From NCBI RefSeq assembly GCF_000685295.1, contig NZ_ARYL01000003.1, positions 62,001-126,000 on the forward strand: a DNA stretch of 64,000 nucleotides. The letters are read 5' to 3'. The DNA is from Hyphomonas oceanitis SCH89 (lineage in GTDB: Bacteria > Pseudomonadota > Alphaproteobacteria > Caulobacterales > Hyphomonadaceae). Under the pieces are notes generated by a model. That model worked only from the letters and a program-made list of their open reading frames with translations. It was not told the origin of the DNA and searched no databases. Of the stretch, positions 36,919-45,473 are shown in pieces (the first letter of the stretch is position 1; each line of letters opens with the position of its first letter). The translations under genes and the position numbers were made by a program.

Positions 36919-37479
36919 CTAGTGTGCCCGGCCCGCTTTGTCTGCGCCTTTCCATGCTGCGTAGAGACCCGTGGCGAGGCCGCTTTTCAGGACCGAGCCG
37001 ATCAGGAAGGGCACAACGCCTGCAACGACAGCGGTTTCAGCGCCGACAAAGCCCGAAAGCCAGGCTGCGCCGAGGCCAAGCACGAGGCCATGAAGGCCAA
37101 GGAAACCAGCAAGGCGCAGGGCGTGGGCGCCGATCCGGTCGCCCTTGGGCAGGTAACCGGCCAGGAATGCGGCAATCGGGAAGGCGGCCAGATAGCCAGC
37201 CGTCGGGCCTGCAAAGGCCACGAGGCCGGACTTGCCGTCAGCCAGCACCGGCGCGCCGGTAAAGGAAAGCGCCAGCCACGAAAGAACCATGGCTGCGCCC
37301 ATGCGTGGGCCGAACAGGGCGCCCAGCAGCAGCACCGTCATGGTCTGCAGCGTCACCGGAACCGGATACATGGGCACGGAAATATAGGAGGAGGCTGTCA
37401 GCGCCGCGACGCCGAGGGCACCGATTGCCAGCGGGCGCAGGGCGGGATGGGCGAAAGCGGCGGGCGCAGTGTGTTTCAT
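36919..37479 (-). CDS. bioY: Biotin transporter BioY
   Basis: Substrate-binding membrane subunit of the energy-coupling-factor biotin transporter. It has 186 residues with about six membrane segments. Family blocks: SSYISVPMYPVPVTLQTMTV at about 30-49, LLGALFGPRMGA, and FAGPTAGYLAAFPIAAFLAGYL near 97-116. I start at 37479, giving a typical N-terminus, rather than at 37701 across the divergent promoter. No bioM/bioN gene is next to it, so it is a solitary BioY. I looked for a BioR operator in the gap and did not find one. Confidence 0.94.
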   Translation of the reverse strand: MKHTAPAAFAHPALRPLAIGALGVAALTASSYISVPMYPVPVTLQTMTVLLLGALFGPRMGAAMVLSWLALSFTGAPVLADGKSGLVAFAGPTAGYLAAFPIAAFLAGYLPKGDRIGAHALRLAGFLGLHGLVLGLGAAWLSGFVGAETAVVAGVVPFLIGSVLKSGLATGLYAAWKGADKAGRAH

Positions 37480-37591
37480 GGGTGGTCCTGTAGCTGATAA
37501 GGGGCGGTTGTGCGGTGCAGCAGGGGCGAGGTCAAGCGCTGCGGCAGTGTCACGGGATGACAGGCCCGGCGCACGGGAGCATAAGGAGCCT

Positions 37592-38932
37592 ATGAGCAAG
37601 ACATATGACCTGATCCTGAAGAATGGCACCGTGGTGTCGCCCGGCGGCGAAGAGCGCGTGGATGTGGCGATCAATGGCGAGAAGATCGTCGCGATCGGCA
37701 AGTTCGACGCGTCGCAGGCCGGGGAAGTCTATGACGCGACCGGCCTGCACATATTGCCGGGCGTGATCGACAGCCAGGTTCACTTCCGTGAGCCGGGCCT
37801 CGAATACAAGGCCGACCTTGAAACCGAGGCGCGCTCTGCGGCGCTGGGCGGTGTGACGGCCGTGTTCGAAATGCCGAACACCAATCCGTCGACCATCACG
37901 CCGGCGGCGCTGACCGACAAGCTGAACCGCGCCAAGGGCCGCATGGATGTCGACCACGCCTTCTATGCCGGCGCGACGAATGACAATCCGCACCTGCTGG
38001 CCGAGATGGAGCAGATGCAGGGCTGTTGCGGCGTGAAGGTCTTCATGGGCGCCTCGACCGGCGACCTGCTGGTGAAGGATGACGAGGGCGTTGAAGCGGT
38101 GCTGCGCGCGATCAAGCGCCGGGCGGCTTTCCACTCGGAAGACGAATACCGCCTCGAAGAGCGCCGTTCTCTGGCCGTTCCGGGTGACTGGCAGAGCCAT
38201 ATCGTGGTGCGCGACGTGGAAGCGGCCGTCAGCTCGACGCGGCGCCTGCTGCGGCTGGCCCGCAAGACGGGCAAGCGCATCCATGTGCTGCATATCTCGA
38301 CGGCGGAAGAGATGGAGCTGCTGCGCGATGCCAAGGACGTGGCCTCTGTCGAAGTGCTGCCCAACCACCTGACACTGGCGGCGCCTGATTGCTATGAACG
38401 GCTGAAGGGCTTTGCCCAGCAGAACCCGCCCGTGCGTGAACAGCGCCATCAGGATGCGCTCTGGCGCGCCCTCAATGCCGGGATCGTCGATGTGCTGGCG
38501 ACCGATCACGCGCCGCACACGCGCGAAGAGAAAGAGCGGCCTTATCCGGCGTCGCCGTCTGGCATGCCGGGCGTACAGACGTTCGTGCCGCTGATGCTGA
38601 CGCATGTGGCCAATGGCAAGCTCAGCCTGCAGCGCTTTGTCGAGCTGACCAGCGCCGGGCCGCAGCGCGTCTTCGGCATCGCCAACAAGGGCCGCATCGC
38701 GGAGGGCTATGACGCGGACTTCACGGTTGTCGACATGAAGCGCAAGGAAACCATCACGAATGAATGGGCCAAGGCCAAATGCGGCTGGACGCCCTATGAC
38801 GGGATGGAAGCCACCGGCTGGCCCGTCGCGACGATCATCCGCGGCAAGTTCGTGATGCGCGACGGCGAGATCACGCAGAAGGGCGGCGGCAAACCCGTGC
38901 GCTTCAACGAGACGCTGGAGCCTGCGGGTTGA
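37592..38932 (+). CDS. pyrC: Dihydroorotase (class I type)
   Basis: Amidohydrolase that cyclises carbamoyl aspartate in pyrimidine synthesis. It has 446 residues; start at 37592 with AAGGAG upstream. The metal motif reads DSQVHFREPG (about 60-69) where most dihydroorotases have DxHxH, so the first His is a Gln. Later ligands look intact: HVLHIS, LPNHL and ATDHAPH. The MPNTNPSTIT block is typical. This Gln form occurs in an alphaproteobacterial subfamily as I recall it, so it may be an amidohydrolase relative or a noncanonical PyrC. The downstream gene starts within its stop codon region. Confidence 0.88.
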   Translation: MSKTYDLILKNGTVVSPGGEERVDVAINGEKIVAIGKFDASQAGEVYDATGLHILPGVIDSQVHFREPGLEYKADLETEARSAALGGVTAVFEMPNTNPSTITPAALTDKLNRAKGRMDVDHAFYAGATNDNPHLLAEMEQMQGCCGVKVFMGASTGDLLVKDDEGVEAVLRAIKRRAAFHSEDEYRLEERRSLAVPGDWQSHIVVRDVEAAVSSTRRLLRLARKTGKRIHVLHISTAEEMELLRDAKDVASVEVLPNHLTLAAPDCYERLKGFAQQNPPVREQRHQDALWRALNAGIVDVLATDHAPHTREEKERPYPASPSGMPGVQTFVPLMLTHVANGKLSLQRFVELTSAGPQRVFGIANKGRIAEGYDADFTVVDMKRKETITNEWAKAKCGWTPYDGMEATGWPVATIIRGKFVMRDGEITQKGGGKPVRFNETLEPAG

Positions 38933-39522
38933 TCCCACCTAGCGACCTTCTTGAGCCGCTCAAGACGCGCTACGCAGAGCCGCAGCGCCACTATCATATA
39001 TGGGCGCATATCGAGGCTTTGCTGCGTCACTTCGAGCGACTGAAGCCGCACCTCAATCGGCCTGAGGCCGTGCTCTGGGCGCTCTACTGGCATGATGCGA
39101 TCTATGACCCGATGGCCAAGGACAATGAGGACGAGAGCGCAGACCTGCTGCGGGCGGAGGCGGGCACACATCTTGCGCCGGATGACCTTGCGCTTGCGGA
39201 CAAGATCATCCGGGCGACGGCCAAGCATGTCGTTCCGGAAGGACTGAGCCCGGAGGACGAAAGCGATCTCTGCTTCTTCCTCGATATGGACCTTTCGATC
39301 CTCGCGGCGCGCCCGGACGTGTTTGACCAATATGAGCGCGACGTACGCGCGGAATATGCTGCTGTTCCGGACATGGCGTTTCGGGCCGCACGGTCGATGA
39401 TCCTGCAAGACTTCCTGAAGCGGGACCGACTCTATTTCACCGATACGTGCCGTGCGGAGTGGGAAGAGGCGGCGCGCGCGAATCTCGCACGGTCGGTGGC
39501 GGCGCTAGAGGCCTCCCTATGA
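38929..39522 (+). CDS. Predicted metal-dependent HD-superfamily hydrolase
   Basis: A 197-residue protein with HYHIWAHIEALLRHF at 21-35 and LYWHDAIYD with His55-Asp56, the pattern of a widespread family of predicted HD phosphohydrolases. The start is an unusual TTG at 38929, supported by a GGAG eight bases upstream and by overlap with the pyrC stop (TTGA). No ATG occurs before the conserved domain. It is the second gene of a four-gene coupled run: pyrC, this gene, an ion channel and an acyl-CoA ligase, each joined by four-base overlaps. Substrate unknown. Confidence 0.85.
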   Translation: MIPPSDLLEPLKTRYAEPQRHYHIWAHIEALLRHFERLKPHLNRPEAVLWALYWHDAIYDPMAKDNEDESADLLRAEAGTHLAPDDLALADKIIRATAKHVVPEGLSPEDESDLCFFLDMDLSILAARPDVFDQYERDVRAEYAAVPDMAFRAARSMILQDFLKRDRLYFTDTCRAEWEEAARANLARSVAALEASL

Positions 39523-40304
39523 GTGATCGCAAGGGGCTGAACCGGCAGCTGTTCTGGCTGTACGAAGGGCATGGAACGTGGCCGTTCATCTTCCGCTGGG
39601 CGATGCTGATCTTCGACATGGTCACGATCGTCTACTTCCTGTGGGCGCCGTTCGAGGCGCGGGGGCGGACGCATTTCATTGTCGACTACATCATCGGCGG
39701 GGTGATCCTGCTCGACCTGCTGTCGCGGCTCTATATCGCGCGGCACAAGCATCTCTTTTTCATGAAATGGATCAACTGGGCCGACATGATTGTCGTGGTG
39801 ACCATGTTTGCGCCGCTTCTGGTGTCGAACTTTGCGTTCCTGCGGGTGCTGCGCGCGGTGCGCGCCGTGCGGGCCTTCACGTTCGTGAAGCGCATCCGCG
39901 TGCTGACGCCTTTCTTCCAGCGGCACGAGCGGATCATCGACAAGATAACGAACCTTGTCGTGTTCGTGTTCATCACGGCGGCGCTGGTCTATGCGCTGCA
40001 GGTGGGGCGTCCGGGCTCTGACGTGCACACCTATATCGACGCGCTCTATTTCACGGTGACCAGCCTGACCACGACTGGTTATGGCGATGTCATACTTGAG
40101 GGGCAGCTGGGCCGCTTTGTGGCCATTCTCGTGATGGTGCTGGGCCTTTCCATGTTCCTGCAATTGCTGCGGGCGATCATCGAGCCGAGTGACAAGGTGG
40201 AATGCGAATGCGAGGATTGCGGCCTGTTGCTGCATGACCGCGACGCCGTTCACTGCAAGCATTGCGGGCGCGTGATGCATATCGATACAAGAGGGCAAGT
40301 ATGA
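39519..40304 (+). CDS. Voltage-sensor-type potassium channel with C-terminal zinc ribbon
   Basis: A 261-residue six-segment channel in the inner membrane. The S4 helix carries regularly spaced Arg (FLRVLRAVRAVRAFTFVKRIRV, about 107-128), and the pore has the potassium selectivity filter Thr-Thr-Thr-Gly-Tyr-Gly-Asp at 184-190. After S6 comes a short zinc ribbon: Cys229, Cys231 and Cys234 then Cys246 and Cys249, ending near residue 254. Bacterial channels more often carry RCK domains here, so the metal-binding tail is unusual. Start at 39519 (ATGA overlap with the HD gene); its own stop overlaps the next start. Confidence 0.9.
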   Translation: MSDRKGLNRQLFWLYEGHGTWPFIFRWAMLIFDMVTIVYFLWAPFEARGRTHFIVDYIIGGVILLDLLSRLYIARHKHLFFMKWINWADMIVVVTMFAPLLVSNFAFLRVLRAVRAVRAFTFVKRIRVLTPFFQRHERIIDKITNLVVFVFITAALVYALQVGRPGSDVHTYIDALYFTVTSLTTTGYGDVILEGQLGRFVAILVMVLGLSMFLQLLRAIIEPSDKVECECEDCGLLLHDRDAVHCKHCGRVMHIDTRGQV

Positions 40305-42172
40305 GTACGTCTGGCATTCCGTTCCGCGAAGTTCCCTACCTGCCGCTGAAGCTGGACGTGGACCGCCGGCCGGACGGCACGATCTACCTGAACAATGGCC
40401 AGCCGCTGAAGGCGCACCCCCCGCACCTGCTGGCGCCGCTGGTGAAATGGGCCGCCGAAGCGCCCGAGCGGATCTGGCTGGCCGAGCGCGTGCCGGAAGA
40501 CCCGGCCTCCGATGGCTGGCGCGAGATGACCTATGGCGACGGGCTGGAGCGGGTGCGCCGCCTGGCACAGGCCTTCGTCGAGGCAGGCGCTGGGCCCGAT
40601 GCGCCGGTGATGATCCTGGCGTCGAACTCCATCGACAATGCGCTGATCATGTATGCCGCCATGTGGGCGGGCAGCCCTGTTGTGCCGGTGACGCCGGCCT
40701 ATGCGCTGCTCAGCGAAGACTTCGCGCGCCTGAAATATATCGACCAGCTGACCGAGCCGAAGATCATCTATGTCGAGGATGGCGCGGCCTACCAGCGCGG
40801 GCTTGATGGCATGGGCGTGGGCGACCGGCTGGTGATCTATAGCCGCCGCGAGCCGAAGGGATGCGACTGCGTGAGCATAGGCCGCTTCGCCAAGGAGCCG
40901 ACGCAGGCGGTGGATGACGCGTATGACGCGCTGGCGCCGGACACGGTCGCGAAATACATGCTGACGTCCGGTTCGACCGGCGAGCCGAAAGCGGTGATCA
41001 ACCTGCATGGCATGGTGGCGGCGAATGCCAAGATGATCCGCTCCGTGTGGGATGAGGAGCGCCTCGACGCGATCTGCGGCGGGCCGCAGGTGATGTGCAA
41101 CTTCCTGCCGTGGAGCCACACCTATGGCGCCCATTCCATCCTTCACAACATGCTCGACTGGGGCGGCACGCTCTATATCGACAATGGCGCGCCAACGCCT
41201 GCGCGCCTGCCGGAAATGATACGCAGCCTGACGGAAATCGCCACGACGCAGCACACGACCGTCCCCGCCGCCTGGGCGGCGTTGGCAACGGAGCTGGAGC
41301 GCAATGACGCGCTGGCTGAGACCTTCTTCAAGCGGCTCGTGTCGATGGCCTATGGCGGCGCAGCCATGGGGCAGGATATCTATGAGCGCATCCAGGCCGT
41401 GGCCGTGCGCGTGACCGGCGAGCGCATTTCGTTGTCGGCTGGCTATGGCGCGACGGAGACATCGCCGACCGCCTCGAACGTGCACTGGCCGAATGATGTT
41501 ATGGGCCTGATCGGCCTGCCGCTGCCGGGCAATACGTTCAAGCTGGTGCCGAATGCGCAGAAGCTGGAATTGCGCGTGAAGGGCGTGAACGTGACGCCGG
41601 GCTATTTCCGCAATGCCGAGCGCACGCTTGAGGCGTTTGACGATGAGGGCTTCTACCGGCTTGGCGACGCGGTGCGCTTTGTCGATCCGGACCATCCCGA
41701 AAAGGGCCTCGCCTTTGACGGGCGCACGGCAGAGGAATTCAAGCTGGCGAGCGGGACATGGGTGTCAGCCGGCACGGTGCGCGTGCAGGCCGTGGCTGCC
41801 ACCGGCGGGGCGCTGTCTGATGCGGTGGTGTGCGGCCTCAACGAGGATGCGATCTGCTTGCTCGGCTTCCTCAACGAGGCCTGGTGCCAGCGCTTTGTCG
41901 GCGAAGCGTTGCCGCTGGCCGAGCTGGCGCATCATCCCAAAGTCATCGCGGCGGTGAAGGAAGGCCTTCAGGCCTATAATGCCAAGAACCCGAAACCGTC
42001 GGCCCGGATTGCGCGCATTTTGCTGCAGGAAACGCCGCCGCAGGCTGATGCGGGCGAGATTACTGAAAAGGGCTACATGAACCAGTCGCGGACGCTGGAC
42101 TTGCGAAAAGCCGATGTTTCGAAGCTGTATTCGCATTCTCTATTTGAGGGCGTAATAGATATAGGCGCCTGA
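40301..42172 (+). CDS. Feruloyl-CoA synthase-like acyl-CoA ligase
   Basis: A 623-residue ATP-dependent CoA ligase of the AMP-binding superfamily. P-loop MLTSGSTGEPKAV is at about 218-230, the GYGATETSPT adenylate motif near 385, and the C-terminal Lys in EITEKGYMNQ near 590. The segment FDGRTAEEFKLASGTWV, in place of the usual GR.KDLI block, is characteristic of feruloyl-CoA synthases. They activate hydroxycinnamic acids for side-chain removal. No enoyl-CoA hydratase-lyase or vanillin dehydrogenase is adjacent, so the substrate is uncertain. Start at 40301 (GAGGGCAAGT upstream), overlapping the channel stop. Confidence 0.88.
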   Translation: MSTSGIPFREVPYLPLKLDVDRRPDGTIYLNNGQPLKAHPPHLLAPLVKWAAEAPERIWLAERVPEDPASDGWREMTYGDGLERVRRLAQAFVEAGAGPDAPVMILASNSIDNALIMYAAMWAGSPVVPVTPAYALLSEDFARLKYIDQLTEPKIIYVEDGAAYQRGLDGMGVGDRLVIYSRREPKGCDCVSIGRFAKEPTQAVDDAYDALAPDTVAKYMLTSGSTGEPKAVINLHGMVAANAKMIRSVWDEERLDAICGGPQVMCNFLPWSHTYGAHSILHNMLDWGGTLYIDNGAPTPARLPEMIRSLTEIATTQHTTVPAAWAALATELERNDALAETFFKRLVSMAYGGAAMGQDIYERIQAVAVRVTGERISLSAGYGATETSPTASNVHWPNDVMGLIGLPLPGNTFKLVPNAQKLELRVKGVNVTPGYFRNAERTLEAFDDEGFYRLGDAVRFVDPDHPEKGLAFDGRTAEEFKLASGTWVSAGTVRVQAVAATGGALSDAVVCGLNEDAICLLGFLNEAWCQRFVGEALPLAELAHHPKVIAAVKEGLQAYNAKNPKPSARIARILLQETPPQADAGEITEKGYMNQSRTLDLRKADVSKLYSHSLFEGVIDIGA

Positions 42173-42173
42173 A

Positions 42174-42219
42174 GACAGAAAATCGGTTATTTTCCTCTTT
42201 GGAGGCCGTCTTTTCTGTC
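42174..42219 (+). terminator. Inverted repeat after the ligase gene
   Basis: GACAGAAAA (42174-42182) and TTTTCTGTC (42211-42219) form a nine-base stem immediately after the stop. The 28-base loop contains a smaller CCTC/GAGG hairpin. It could act as a terminator or transcript stabiliser. The remaining ~210 bases to 42429 contain nothing else I can identify; they should include a promoter for the next gene. Confidence 0.5.
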
Positions 42220-42428
42220 GCAATTCATTTCATCTATACTTAGGCTGAGGCTGGAGCCGCTCGTCCACCCTTTGCGCGGCTCCAGCCAGATCCCCTTTGG
42301 CTGCGGGCGGGTCGCAAGACTACCAGGCTAACGCCAAGTCTGTCCGGTAGATTGCGGCCCGTCCCGCTTTGACCCCTCCCGTGAACACGCTAAACACATG
42401 CGCAAACACACAAGGGACGGATACGAAT

Positions 42429-44000
42429 ATGGCGAGTGAACCTGAACGCAACATGACTGGTGCGGAAGCCCTCGTCTCGACCCTGGCCGACCATGGCGTG
42501 AGCGCCTGTTTTGCCAATCCCGGCACATCGGAAATGCACCTCGTGACGGCGCTGGACCATGAGCCGCGGATCAACTCGGTGCTGTGCCTGTTCGAGGGCG
42601 TGGCGACGGGCGCAGCCGATGGTTATGCGCGGGTGTCGGGTGGCCCGGCGATGACGTTGCTGCACCTCGGTGCGGGTTACCTGAATGGCGGCGCGAACAT
42701 CCATAATGCGCGCCGCGCGTGGACGCCGATGGTCAACGTGATCGGCGACCATGCCGTACCACACCAGCGCTATGACGCGCCGCTCGCGTCCGACATTCGC
42801 GGCATGGCGGGGCCGAACGCTGTCTGGATAAAATCGGCTGACACTGCGGCGTCGGCAGGTGAGCTGGCAGCGGAAGCGTGGGAGGCGAGTCTCTCGCCGA
42901 TCTCCGGTCCAGCGGCGCTGATCCTGCCGGCGGATACGGCCTGGCTGGAAGGCGGCAAGCCCGGCAAGAAGCGCGCGCGGCCGTCGCTGCGGGCGCCGGA
43001 TGCGGCGCGTGTCGAGGCGGCGGCGAAGGCCATCAAGGGCGCGTCAAAACCGATGATCCTGATCAATGGTACGGCGCTGACCGAGGCGGGCCTCGCGACA
43101 GCGGCGCGGCTGAAGGCGGCCGGTGTGCGCGTGGTGACAGACACGTTCTTCCCGCGTCAGGCGCGGGGTGCCGGACGGTTCATTCCGGACCGGATGCAGT
43201 ATTTTGCCGAAGGCGCGATGACCGATCTTGAAGGCTGCGACCTGATGCTGGTGGCGGGCACGCAGGTGCCGGTGGCGTTCTTTGCCTATCCGGGCAAGCC
43301 GAGCGTGCTGGTGCCGGAAGGCTGTGCGCCGATGATCCTTGGCGGACCGGAGAGCGACAGTGCGGCGATCCTTGAGGCGCTGGCCGATGAACTCGGCGCG
43401 AAAGAGGCGGCGCCAATGGCGACGCTGGAGCAGCCAGGCCTGCCGAGCGGCGGGCTGAACGCGGTGGCCGTGGGCCAGTCGATTGCGCGGCACATGCCGG
43501 AAGGCACGTTTGTGTCGGATGATGCGGTGTCGAACGGCCTGCCGACCTTCCTGATGACGCAAAAGGCCAAGCCGCATGACTGGATGCAGCTGACCGGCGG
43601 GGCGATCGGGCAGGGCATGCCGCTGGCGCTCGGCGCGGCTGTGGCGGCGAAGGATCGGAAAGTGCTGTGCCTGACGGGCGACGGTGCGGCCATGTATACC
43701 AATCAGGCGCTGTGGAGCATGGCGCGCGAGGGCGCGAACGTGGTGACGGTCGTGTTCGTCAACCATTCCTACCGTATCCTGAATATCGAGCTGGCGCGCA
43801 CCGGCGCGGGCAATCCCGGGCCGACGGCGAAGAGCATGCTGGAGCTGGACCAGCCGGAGATTGACTGGGTGGCGCTGTCAAAAAGCCTCGGTGTGCCGGC
43901 CGTGGCGGTCGATACGGCCGAAGCGTTCGACCAGGCGCTGGAGCGGGCTTTTGCGGCGGAAGGTCCGCAGTTGATCGCGGCGCATGTGCCTGCCCGATAA
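42429..44000 (+). CDS. ThDP-dependent acetolactate synthase-like enzyme
   Basis: A 523-residue thiamine-diphosphate enzyme of the acetolactate synthase/benzoylformate decarboxylase family. The cofactor-activating Glu56 is in LFEGVATGAADGYAR and the ThDP/Mg motif is GDGAAMYTNQALWSM...VNHSYRILN. It is shorter than housekeeping IlvB/IlvI (~570) and no regulatory subunit gene follows, so it is more likely a catabolic 2-oxo acid enzyme of the IlvX/MdlC kind. I start at 42429 (MASEPERNMTGAEAL), with AGGGACGG upstream; an in-frame start at 42369 is possible. The neighbouring CoA ligase suggests aromatic acid metabolism, which is inference. Confidence 0.85.
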   Translation: MASEPERNMTGAEALVSTLADHGVSACFANPGTSEMHLVTALDHEPRINSVLCLFEGVATGAADGYARVSGGPAMTLLHLGAGYLNGGANIHNARRAWTPMVNVIGDHAVPHQRYDAPLASDIRGMAGPNAVWIKSADTAASAGELAAEAWEASLSPISGPAALILPADTAWLEGGKPGKKRARPSLRAPDAARVEAAAKAIKGASKPMILINGTALTEAGLATAARLKAAGVRVVTDTFFPRQARGAGRFIPDRMQYFAEGAMTDLEGCDLMLVAGTQVPVAFFAYPGKPSVLVPEGCAPMILGGPESDSAAILEALADELGAKEAAPMATLEQPGLPSGGLNAVAVGQSIARHMPEGTFVSDDAVSNGLPTFLMTQKAKPHDWMQLTGGAIGQGMPLALGAAVAAKDRKVLCLTGDGAAMYTNQALWSMAREGANVVTVVFVNHSYRILNIELARTGAGNPGPTAKSMLELDQPEIDWVALSKSLGVPAVAVDTAEAFDQALERAFAAEGPQLIAAHVPAR

Positions 44001-44042
44001 GGCATGCATAGTGCTATTGAATGATGTGGTTAATGGGGCCAC

Positions 44043-44399
44043 ATGGGAATCATGAGCACTTATCCATCTTCCGAATATGAACGCGACCACCTGATCCCGC
44101 AGAGGCCCGGCGTCGGCCAGATGGCTGGCCGCGTGGCGGTTGGCGCAACACGCAGTACGTTCAAGTTCGTCGCTTTTATCCTTAATTTCTTCGTTCCGGG
44201 ACTGGGCACGATCTTTGTCGGCCGTATCGGAACAGCGATCATTCAGCTGATGCTGATCCCGGTGGGCGTGATTCTCATTCCGTTCAGCGGCTTCGGCTTC
44301 CTCGTCCTGATCGCCAACTGGGTCTGGTCGCTCACCACGGTTGTGCAGGCCTGGCGCCATCCCGGCGTGATTTACGTGCGCGAGCGTTCGCGCCGCTAG
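44043..44399 (+). CDS. Small TM2-like membrane protein
   Basis: A 118-residue protein with a charged ~40-residue N-terminus and two hydrophobic hairpins: FVAFILNFFVPGLGTIFVGR (about 41-60) and IGTAIIQLMLIPVGVILIPF onward to about residue 100. The GLGTIFVGRIGTAIIQL segment resembles the TM2 domain turn. Either ATG at 44043 or 44052 could be the start. Function unknown. It follows the ThDP enzyme by 42 bases. Confidence 0.65.
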   Translation: MGIMSTYPSSEYERDHLIPQRPGVGQMAGRVAVGATRSTFKFVAFILNFFVPGLGTIFVGRIGTAIIQLMLIPVGVILIPFSGFGFLVLIANWVWSLTTVVQAWRHPGVIYVRERSRR

Positions 44400-44462
44400 G
44401 GTTTTCCCTCTGTTAAGATTCCTCCGTTAGCTGTCTAAAGTGGCTGATAGAGGAGACGGGCC

Positions 44463-45176
44463 ATGGAAGACATGAGCTGGGGCGTGATCGCCGTGATAGC
44501 CGTGGTGGCGATTGTTGTGCTGTCGATCATCTATAATTTTGCCAAGGGGCGCATCCATGCAAGCGGCAATGCGCCTATTACGGCGTCACCTCCCGATTCC
44601 CAGACTGCACCTGATCCTGTGACGGCAGCCATGCTGATGTCGAAAATCGTGACAGCTGCCAACACGCAGAACGCCTTCGACGATTATATCAAGGACCATA
44701 CGCGCGATCAGCTGGATGACGTTCCGGTCTATACCGTTGCCCACATCATTACGGCGTCCATCCCCTCCCGATCCCGGAAGAAATGGCTGAGCGCCGTGGC
44801 GGCGGCCACTGTGCCGCGCGGGGCCGATCCTGAACTGGTCAACACGGCGGACTATTTTTGGGACGTGAACGAGAAATGGCTGTTCAGCGAGACGGCCTTT
44901 GCGGATTTCTGCAACCAATATCTTATCGCCTACGCGAATGAATGGCCGTCCGCCGTCCACGAACGGATTTTGCTCGCTGGATATACGGCGCTGGCATCGC
45001 GTGACTTGGCTGAAGCACCGGATTCGCCGGACATGACGCGGGTTGTTTCCGACTTTATGGCTGGGCTGGATAGTGTCGCGGAGGTCTATTTCGGTGCTGA
45101 GGCCGAGCCAATGCGGGCGCGTTTTCAGGCCGAGGCCGAGCGGTTGGCGCCTGCCGTGCGGGCGAACATGGGCTGA
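44463..45176 (+). CDS. Membrane-anchored hypothetical protein
   Basis: A 237-residue protein with one N-terminal membrane helix (WGVIAVIAVVAIVVLSIIYNF, about 6-26), a short Ser/Pro-rich linker and a soluble, mainly helical domain from about residue 53. AGGAGACGGGCC precedes the ATG. The soluble part is rich in Ala, Trp and acidic residues; no motif recognised. A terminator hairpin follows 21 bases after the stop. By topology it is a single-pass protein; which side the domain faces is not clear. Confidence 0.72.
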   Translation: MEDMSWGVIAVIAVVAIVVLSIIYNFAKGRIHASGNAPITASPPDSQTAPDPVTAAMLMSKIVTAANTQNAFDDYIKDHTRDQLDDVPVYTVAHIITASIPSRSRKKWLSAVAAATVPRGADPELVNTADYFWDVNEKWLFSETAFADFCNQYLIAYANEWPSAVHERILLAGYTALASRDLAEAPDSPDMTRVVSDFMAGLDSVAEVYFGAEAEPMRARFQAEAERLAPAVRANMG

Positions 45177-45197
45177 TCCTGGAGCCTGCGCCAAAAG

Positions 45198-45223
45198 CCG
45201 GACTGGCGGGGCCATCCGGTTTT
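45198..45223 (+). terminator. Rho-independent terminator
   Basis: Stem CCGGA-C-TGG and CCA-TCCGG around a CGGGG loop, followed by TTTT. It lies 21 bases downstream of the membrane-anchored hypothetical gene. The preceding AAAAG makes weak bidirectional use possible. Confidence 0.75.
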
Positions 45224-45473
45224 CCTGGACAAAAAGGGCGCGGGAGGAAAGCTCCGGGCGCGCGTTGTCAGTCTGTTGGTCAGGTAGGGTAGAAGGTGCG
45301 CACCTTCGGCCTGCCATCCCGCGCCAGTCGTGAACGAGCCACACGAGCTGGGAACTCGTGCAGCATGGCCATTATAGGCTGAGTGGGGACGGGTAGGAGA
45401 AGATGGGCGGGATGTGGTGCGCGGCTTGGGCTCTTTGTGTGGAAAGAGCGCTCAGGATGAGCCTTTGGAAGAT
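45224..45473. other. Gap between convergent genes with several short palindromes
   Basis: 250 bases with no supported ORF. It contains the perfect palindrome AGGTGCGCACCT at about 45296-45307 and a six-base stem CACGAG/CTCGTG around a short loop near 45340-45360. Secondary structure is suggestive of a small RNA, but I cannot match it to 6S, SRP, RNase P or tmRNA by eye. Confidence 0.35.

Noticed and set aside
37480-37591. BioR operator in the bioY-pyrC gap
   Set aside because: No TTATMKATAA-like sequence found on either strand.
40250-41695. 481-residue minus-strand ORF opposite the CoA ligase
   Set aside because: Shadow ORF rich in His/Arg; no ribosome binding site or domain.
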